Shown here one piece after another: positions 57,243 to 64,000 of a DNA stretch of 64,000 nt. Source of the stretch: Diphasiastrum complanatum (Eukaryota > Streptophyta > Lycopodiopsida > Lycopodiales > Lycopodiaceae). The stretch's first letter is position 1. Each line of letters opens with the position of its first letter. The stretch is from assembly GCA_029204225.1 (NCBI GenBank), contig MU831573.1, positions 62,001 through 126,000 of the forward strand. The letters run 5' to 3'. The notes below the pieces were generated by a model that was given only the letters and a program-made list of their open reading frames with translations, searched no databases and was not told the origin of the DNA. The position numbers and the translations under genes were made by a program.

Positions 57243-58150
57243 TGTTGCGCCGGCGCCTCAAAGGGCGCTGGGACTTGAGCGGTTTCCCCAACACGCGCTT
57301 AAGTCTAACATTCATCCATCATGCACTTACGTAAAAGCCAACTCAGAAACGTAACAAGCTTAACCATTCAGACTTAAGAAAACTGGAATCCCAACCAACC
57401 CGAAAGCCAACTCAGAATCCGTCCCCAAAAGGTAACCAAAGGCAAAGACAAGCCACACATGAAACCCAAGGCATAGTGGTCACCAAACTGACCAATTGGC
57501 ATAGCGGCAAGCCACACGTCGGTGACGTGGACCCTTAGGCGCCGGCGAAGCAAAAAGGTTGTAGTAAGGGTCCTTCCACTTGGACCAGTCCCGGAGGCGA
57601 AACCGAAATGGTAATCATCCCCAAGGATCAACTTTATTAGATTTGGAAGAGATTACATTCATACATAGACTGACCGGTCTCGAGGCCACAACACGTGTTG
57701 GGCATTGTGCCTGGCTCGTGCTGGTAGAGGGAGCTGAGACCTAGTGACTAGATTCCTGGCGCTGGTTGAGCTGCCCAAGTTTCTGTCTACCGGACTCCCC
57801 CTATAGTTCTGCTGTGATCCGGCGCATCCCCTCTATTATGAAACATAGTGCTTTCTGGTAAAGCACGCTTTTTAGGACTTAATTTTTATTTTGCTGATTA
57901 AGCCTGGCAGAATCAGTCTGGCTCCCGGACATGGGTCCCGGGAGCCGTCCCGGCAACAGAATCAACTTGCTTCATGACTAGGCCATGACTCGAGCTCCGG
58001 AGCTAGCTCATGACTTGTGACTACTTGACTGGCTCACCACAGGTCGGAGGCTCAGTCCTTGACGTTCTAACTTGCTCTGGGACCTTAGGGAGCGTCACCC
58101 CTTAGAGTCTTACAGGGCACGCTGGGTGCACCTGAGTCAGCTTTACAACA
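57243..58150 (-). repeat. 5' LTR of the chromovirus, 908 bp
   Basis: The LTR starts TGTTG (58150 side) and ends CAACA (57243 side). A minus-strand AATAAA at about 57633-57638 fits the polyadenylation signal of the LTR R region. Confidence 0.85.
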
Positions 58151-58530
58151 GATGGAGCAACGATGGAGGAAAGAGTAGGGAGCTGCGATGGAGCAGGGAG
58201 CAGGGATGGATCAAGGATGGAGTAGCGTTGGAGCAGCTGCAATGGACCAGGGATTTGCGATGGAGCAAGGATTTTGTGATGAAGCAAGGAGCATGGAGCA
58301 TCGATGGAGCAAGAGTCCCAACAACGATGAAGGTGGAGCAGGGTGGTGGTTTTGAGAGCAACGATGGAGGGAGGAGCAACGTTGGAGGGAGGAGAAGAGT
58401 TGCCATGGAGGAGGAGAAGAGGGAAAGCTTGTAGACGTTGGCAGTTGGAGGGAGGAGAAGAGTTGCCATGGAGGAGGAGAAGAGGGGAAGCTTGTAGACG
58501 TTGGCAGTTGGAGGAGGAGAGAGGCAACAA
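58151..58530. repeat. GATGGAGCA minisatellite and 63-bp tandem duplication
   Basis: Imperfect GATGGAGCA(A) repeats fill 58151-58380. From 58382 a 63-bp unit (TTGGAGGGAGGAGAAGAG...) is repeated at 58445 and begins again at 58508. The ORFs on both strands across this block are compositional artefacts. Confidence 0.85.
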
Positions 58531-58994
58531 ACTCTGACCGTTGGGACCTAGCTTGATTGAGACACAAGTTAGCGTAAGGAACCTGTTTCACATCAGTTAG
58601 TGAAAAGCACAAAATGGTCTAATCCAAGTTAGTGCTAACTGAATCCGTTAACTAACTTGTGTGAGTTCGCTATAAGTGGGGCAACACACTTTTCATCAGC
58701 TTCAATTAGCACTGACCGACTGAAAAGTGCTAACTTGCAAGCTGAAAGTGCTAACTTGTAAGTGGGGCAAGCTTACCACTTTAACACACTTATCATCACC
58801 ACAAAGCCAAAAACCAATTATTGCATTCCCTTGGTTCAATGGTTTCACTCCCTTGTGAGGTTGACCGGGAATCGAACTGCTACGTCAAAGTATACAAGGA
58901 CTCTTATTCTTTTCATACAAATCAAAAGATAAACTATAAGAGCCATCCATTTCTTCAATCCTTTCTCTTTCCTTTCCTTTGTTTTCTGGTGGCG
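58531..58994 (+). promoter_or_regulatory. Upstream region and 5' UTR of the plastid-protein gene
   Basis: This stretch lies between the minisatellite and the ATG at 58995. It contains small repeats GTGCTAACTTG(C/T)AAG (58725-58765) and a TATA-like ACTATAAGAG at about 58934. The call rests on position. Confidence 0.35.
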
Positions 58995-59531
58995 ATGGCT
59001 GCCGCTTCCTCTTCCTCCTCCTTCCCTTTCTCGTCTCTCACTACCTCCTACGAGCAAGCCTTCATTACAGCTCCAAGAGGCGTGAGAGCAGCACCGCTGC
59101 GCTCTCCCATACTTCATGCATCGTCTTCAAAGCCTGATGCGGATCGAAATGCCAAGACCAAGCCTATTTCCTTTGGCGATCGCCTCCTGGATTATATTGA
59201 AGGTAAAGTTTTCCATTGCATTTGTGACGCTTAGTTTATCGTTGAGTATGTATTAGTCATCCTTTCAATGCTAGTTTTGAGCAGGAGTTACATGAGCTTT
59301 TTCGCTCATGTGGCTGTTGATTCTTTGGTTTAGCTTTTGATTGAAGCCAGAGCTCAGGTATTTTTTGCGGGAGTATATTCATGAAATAAATCATAGAACT
59401 CAGGTGGGGATGGTCTGTTCTGATAAGTTATCATCCTGCAGGAGGTCCAAAGTTAAGAAAATGGTATGGTGCCCAAGAACAACTTGTAAGAGATGGTGGA
59501 CAGAAAGACTACGAGGAAGCAAGCACAGCTG
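58995..59531 (+). CDS. N-terminal exons of a putative plastid-targeted Rossmann-fold protein
   Basis: Exon 1 is 58995-59202 and exon 2 is 59442-59531, with GT-AG borders (GGTAAAG donor, TCCTGCAG acceptor, then GTAAGT at 59532). I chose the ATG at 58995 because it opens a Ser-rich, Ala/Phe-containing stretch (MAAASSSSSFPFSSLTTS) typical of chloroplast transit peptides; an upstream in-frame ATG exists at 58821. The mature start reads SFGDRLLDYIEG-GPKLRKWYGAQE, which I associate with the N-terminus of chloroplast NAD(P)-binding Rossmann-fold (atypical SDR) proteins; this is from memory and moderate. Later exons are not visible before the window end, so intron 2 must exceed 4.4 kb or the gene is truncated. 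Confidence 0.55.
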
Positions 59532-61295
59532 GTAAGTTATATCAGTTCGATTAGTTAAGACTAATCATAACAATAGTAAAACAGAATGTAGGGCATTAAT
59601 CTTCAGAAAATTGTACATCTGATGTCAGCCTGGTCATCCAAAGGATTATGTGAATGGCAGCAATCATCGATAAGCGATTGCTATCTGTGAAGGCATTCAG
59701 TCCCTATAATAAACGCAGAACTAAAACTACTGCTGCTTGCAGAAAAAACAGCAAAGATAGATCAACAGAGCACAACATAACAGAGTATCCATTGCAGCAA
59801 TGACTGAAATTCTATTCAAAAGAAGACGCCACCTTACCGCGAGGATACAATGTTGTCTGTAGCATAAAGAAAGAGCGCAACCTACTTGTATCAAGATCTT
59901 ACAGTCTACTCTTCCAAATTGTTAATTGCTCTAAATGTTACAAAAATCTTACTCGTTATTTCACAAAGGATAATTGTTATGTGTTACGTGTTAAGTTTTA
60001 GATACTCCCTTTTTCATCAAATTGCCTTTGATGTGGCATACTTCTTTACATATTTGTATTTATTTACATGTTTTTTAATGAGGTGCCTGACAGCCAGCCT
60101 TTGCCTTAATCATCTTGAATGTTTTAGACACTCAAATAGGGCATTTAAGCTCTGCCCAAATTTCAAAATAAGCTTGGGATATTCTCAATATGAACTAACA
60201 TGGTTCTCAAGCTAGCACCTTGAGAGGTTGCATTTGTCATTTGACTGAGATAAGTGAGAACGCATAACAATTTGACGGACGGTATGGGATACATTTCTTA
60301 AGTGAGATAATAAGTCATTTTCTTTGAAGCGATCTTATCATATCACCTTGGACCCTGTCTTGCTCGTATGGGTGTTCTTAGCTGAGGTGCCTCATGAACA
60401 GTCCTTTCTCTCTTACTAGTTGCAAACTTTAGCATGTTCCTCCTTTTGTGTGGATCAATGCTATGTGCTCCAGTTCCTCACACAAGGAGAGTCACTTTTG
60501 CATTGGCTCAAAATTCAAATGAGCAAGCACTAGAGATTTGGAATGCACGCTTCAAGGGCATTCTACCACCTCACTCCCATCGATTACATTGACCTGACTT
60601 TGCAAGGTGGCTTAGCAAATTATGTGCAACTCATGTATTCATTCATTTGATCGACCGATTTTCCCTAACATTCAAGGCTCATTGTTTGCAGGTGATGAAG
60701 TGATAATCATCCTCGTTATGTCCAAGACAAGTACACCCAAGCCAACTAGCCAATGTCGTCAAATTATTGTTGATTAGATTGAGACCTTACTTGCAAACAT
60801 ATGCCAAGAAGGTCACAAGATTGAGAAATTTGTCAAGGCCGTATTCCTTTGCACCATAGATTCTGAAAATATGAGCAAAAGTACTTGAGCTAATCACAAA
60901 CTGATTAGAAAGTGATGGAGGCTGCACAAATAATCAAATTGAATCCAAATTAGCACTTAAGATCAGCACATAATATCAATTCTAGCCTATCTTGGCAAGA
61001 GCTTCACATTGGCACATAGAATTTTGAACAACATCAGATCTGAAGGTGCAGCTTTCTCTCACAACCTATAAACAATCAATCAAGCTTCCTATCAATGTAT
61101 TACACCCCAAAAATAGAATGTACTATCAAGCTGCAACTTGCCACCACAACCATGTGTAGGTAAACTCAAAACCTTGATTTCTAGATTAATCCTTTCAAAG
61201 AGTACATAGATGTATATACAAAACCACTTTGGATTGTTTGTCCCCAACCACTTCCAACCTCTACCTAACAAAACCCTCATAGTAGTCATCGCTCC
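59532..61295 (+). other. Presumed large intron, no coding exon seen
   Basis: This follows a GTAAGT donor. I see AT-rich sequence and no match to the expected dinucleotide-binding Gly motif. It may be an intron expanded by insertions. Confidence 0.4.
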
Positions 61296-61700
61296 ATGAC
61301 TTGCTCAAAGGAAATCAAGAAAGGATGACCACAGCATACAACAAGGAACGGAATGGAAGAGCAAAATGGAAAAATAGGACACTCCTAGAGATGGCAAGGG
61401 CAATGATCCACATGAAGAAGTTGGTACATGAGTTTTTAGGGATAAGCGTAAAAAAAGCAGCAATCATGAATTGTTCATCGTGTCAATATTAGAAGACAAA
61501 ATGCCATAAGAGCCATGGAGAAGTCAGAAACCACATATCTCTCATTTTAGAATTTTTGGGTGCAAAGTCCACATCTAAGGAGAAGAGATCAAAATTAGGT
61601 TCGAAGAGCAATGAATGCATCTTTTTTGGGTAATGTGATGAATCAAAAGCATATAGATTATTTAACCCAATGACCTGTAAAGATGAGAGGACATGATGGT
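61296..61700 (+). pseudogene. Copia integrase fragment
   Basis: The plus strand encodes RMTTAYNKERNGRAKWKNRT followed by LLEMARAMIHMKKLVHEFL. Later, in another frame, SKSNECIFFG and CDESKAYRLFNPMT match the region after the integrase core. In the PQQNGVAERKNRT-type motif the catalytic Glu is replaced by Lys. No LTR or other domain is nearby. Confidence 0.8.
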
Positions 61701-62840
61701 AGTGTAGTTCAACCGAGTGAGAGAAGGGATGAAGGTTGTAATATTTGATACAACAATGTTTATTCTGTTATGTTTGTCTATGAAATCAATTTAACAGATT
61801 TTTTTTATTCCAAAGTTAGAATCACTTAGAATTCGAACGTGACAATCGTCGCGACAGTTTTGTTCAAATTTGATAGGCGTCGTCATGCATTAGGAGAAGG
61901 GTTATTCCATAGAGCCCGATACTGCATCTATTGAATGCAGTCTTTTCTCTATCGAGCATCCTTTCCTTCTTCCAACAGCCTATAAGATGTATTTTGTACC
62001 TAAAATTTTCCATACAAAGTTGTAAAAAAAAAAACTCTAGAGCTTGTTTAGGCAACATTTGCAATTGCTTGCCCCCCCTCCCCCCCTTTTGCAAATGCAT
62101 TTGCAAATATTTGTGTTTGCCATGTTTGCTGGTTAATGGCGAGCTTATATATGGTACATTAGCCAGCCTTGTGAGATAGGCTCCAAATGAATGGAGAGTT
62201 GATAAATGGTGACAAGCTTTGTTACATATTTCTTGGAGCACGCGGAGAATGACACTTGTGTTTTGGCATGCTATAGTTGAACACTCTTGAAAGAGTGAAT
62301 TGCATATCTGGAGTCTTACAAAGCCCAATAACGACTTACTCTTCACTTTTTATATGTTTGAAGATCGATCGTTGGAGTCGAGAGAGCATGAGGAACGTAA
62401 ATGGTGGACTACTAGGTTCTCATGCATTATTCTTCAATAATAAGCGAAAACTATATATCTCAAAGAATCCAAAAATGAATCTTTGGAATCAACAAGAAAT
62501 CTTACACAGAGCTCATTATAAAAATCAGCTATTAAACTTTTATCTAAATCTGATATTATTTTATCCACGGTAGAGGTCATATCCTCGTCACGGGGGGTTG
62601 GAATAGAAGGAAGGGAGGAGGAACTACTGGATTAGTCAGTATGTAACCCTTATTTAAGTTCTAAATAAACAATGTGAGGAAGGTAATTTTGAAAGTTTCA
62701 ACTTTGCTATAAAATGACTGATTGATATCATGGGAAGATGCAAACTCTGGCAGATAGGCTAAAAGAAAAGAATGATATAGGTCATGCACATAACAAAGAC
62801 TGATAATCAAAATCGTTGTAACATCTGAGTCTCAAAAGGG
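61701..62840. other. Intergenic, nothing recognised
   Basis: Short ORFs without motifs. A C-rich run (CCCCCCCTCCCCCCC) occurs near 62072. Confidence 0.45.
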
Positions 62841-62846
62841 TTAAAA

Positions 62847-63397
62847 CCATAGTTGCATAGAAATGCGTTTATGAGGGCACGCGTTTCTGAGAAACGCGGT
62901 TCTATACCCACAATCGCCAAAAAAAAAAAAAAAAAAATTCGGAAAAATAGCTGAGGACTGAAATTTTTTTAGGGGATCCATGGTCAAACCAGCGTTTTGC
63001 CTCTCAGAAGTGCAGTAGATGGGGCACAAACAGATCTTATTTTCAATAGCTAATCCGGGGGTTGCCGGTAGACCTCGGCCCTGACAGTAAGGCCTCTTCA
63101 TGACTTGGCCTTCCATTGAGCGAAAACACACTTACTGGGACCATCTGTGATCGTAACGGACAGGCTAGAGGTTAGTTTCAAAATTTTACCCTTGACAGAA
63201 CCCATCATGGATTAATGCACTTGAACTGGACCATCCTGCACCCGAAATAGTCAGCAAATTACACAGTAATAATGCTCTTAATTAGAGCTTTCATCTGATA
63301 CCCATATTGCCCAAAAAAAAAACCTAAAAAAAAAATTTAAAAAAATGTTTCTGAACGCGATTCTGAAACGCCTTTCAGAAACGCAGTGCAACTATGG
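62847..63397. mobile_element. MITE of 551 bp with TTAAAA target duplication
   Basis: The ends are CCATAGTTGCA and TGCAACTATGG, a perfect 11-bp inverted repeat, flanked by TTAAAA on both sides (62841-62846 and 63398-63403). Just inside each end lie self-complementary GCGTTTCTGAGAAACGC-type sequences and A-rich runs. It has no transposase. The TSD does not decide the superfamily; TTAAAA could be a 6-bp duplication or contain a TTAA target. Confidence 0.8.
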
Positions 63398-63403
63398 TTA
63401 AAA

Positions 63404-64000
63404 CTAAGGTGCTAGAAGACATTGAAATTGTCAACTACATAAAACAAAGAAGAAGGCTCCTAATACATTTGATTGTTCAATGCCAACGTGCTTTTGAATT
63501 AATGCTTGAACAATATACCAGATATGACAGCTGCTTTCACCGAGAAACTTTTCTAGCAAGCCACATGTCCAGTCCAAAGACATTTTAGAATCTGATACAA
63601 ATGTTGTTGATACTTAGTGGACAAAAAAGGTAGTCTTATTTCTAATCTCTACAAAAAATTTCCAAGAGATGGAAGGAAATAAAAACACACTGTCCAAATA
63701 ATTTACAACAAAACCAAAAAACAAAAAGAATTGTAGCGTTCCGATCCGGAACAATCTGGCATCCCAAAATTGTTTCGGAACACAGCACATCTATGTATCA
63801 AATGTAGAATAATCATAGTCCCCCTGGTGGAGATGACAAAATGATTAATCTTTCTTGTCTGTTTGCTAATAGAGGGACCTCCTTGGTGTCCAACTTATGG
63901 GGGACACCTTCCATTGCACGAATATGAGTTCACTTCCAACTTTATACTACCCATGTGTCTTTGGTGACTTATGTCCATCAACTCTGGCACATGAGTTGGC
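63404..64000. other. Intergenic to window end
   Basis: No gene or repeat is recognised. Confidence 0.45.

Larger units (their letters stand above)
52721..58150 (-). mobile_element. Defective Ty3/gypsy chromovirus
   Basis: The order on the minus strand is: 5' LTR (58150-57243), PBS (57240-57230), a leader without gag, protease, RT, RNase H, integrase, chromodomain, PPT (53077-53067) and a 3' LTR cut short at 52721. The shared LTR part (57815-58150 against 52721-53066) is well above 90% identical by eye. The LTR starts TGTTG and ends CAACA. Gag is missing and RT is broken, so it cannot move on its own. Confidence 0.9.

Noticed and set aside
57790-57815. 57815 as the end of the chromovirus 5' LTR
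   Set aside because: No primer-binding site follows there. A PBS lies at 57230-57240 next to CAACA, which pairs with TGTTG at 58150, so the LTR is 908 bp and the 3' copy is truncated.
58072-58612. Long ORFs on both strands (108-142 codons)
   Set aside because: They read through the GATGGAGCA and 63-bp repeats; repeated peptides mirror the DNA repeat.

Overview
This is a stretch of plant nuclear DNA. The evidence is spliced genes with GT-AG introns, an intron-bearing small heat-shock protein gene, a putatively plastid-targeted protein gene, Ty1/copia elements primed by initiator tRNA-Met, a Ty3/gypsy chromovirus, and PIF/Harbinger and CACTA-like DNA transposon remains. Low gene density, many layers of decayed retroelements and long (GA)n tracts point to a large land-plant genome. 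The species cannot be named from the sequence; a gymnosperm or seed-free plant would fit as well as an angiosperm.

Layout. 0-10 kb: a CACTA-like terminus, a minus-strand copia remnant (about 2.0-4.1 kb), two (GA)n tracts, a TRIM-like remnant and a C/T-rich degenerate repeat. 10-17 kb: unit 1, an unusual cassette. It has a plus-strand spliced gene with a BAH-like and a ubiquitin-like segment. A convergent minus-strand gene encodes a Ulp1-like (C48) cysteine protease, with a histone-H3-fold segment at its upstream end. Next comes an inverted-repeat, G-box-rich promoter and an unidentified plus-strand spliced ORF. A copia element with a perfect ACAAG target duplication splits the protease gene. 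17.5-33 kb: nested copia elements, a non-autonomous LTR element carrying a long ORF of unknown function, and element A split by element B, whose terminal third is inverted. 33-35 kb: a degenerate satellite of about 145 bp. 36-40 kb: a gypsy fragment, the intron-bearing sHSP gene (the only intact-looking host gene), a 59-bp minisatellite and a SINE-like remnant. 42.8-44.8 kb: a rearranged copia element with a 311-aa ORF. 45.6-48.7 kb: unit 2, a second diverged copy of the BAH/Ubl plus Ulp1 cassette with the same convergent layout and matching introns. 48.7-51.4 kb: a copia element. 51.6-52.5 kb: a PIF/Harbinger transposase. 52.7-58.15 kb: a defective chromovirus with a 908-bp 5' LTR. 59-59.5 kb: the first two exons of a putative plastid Rossmann-fold protein. 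62.85-63.4 kb: a MITE.

How it fits together. Most of the sequence is transposon on transposon. The best candidate for something undescribed is the repeated two-gene cassette. Its predicted parts (BAH-like reader, ubiquitin-like segment, SUMO/ubiquitin-like protease and, in unit 1, an H3-fold segment) all relate to chromatin or SUMO biology. Both copies are degraded, so any function would belong to intact relatives elsewhere in the genome. All similarity statements were made by eye without database searches.
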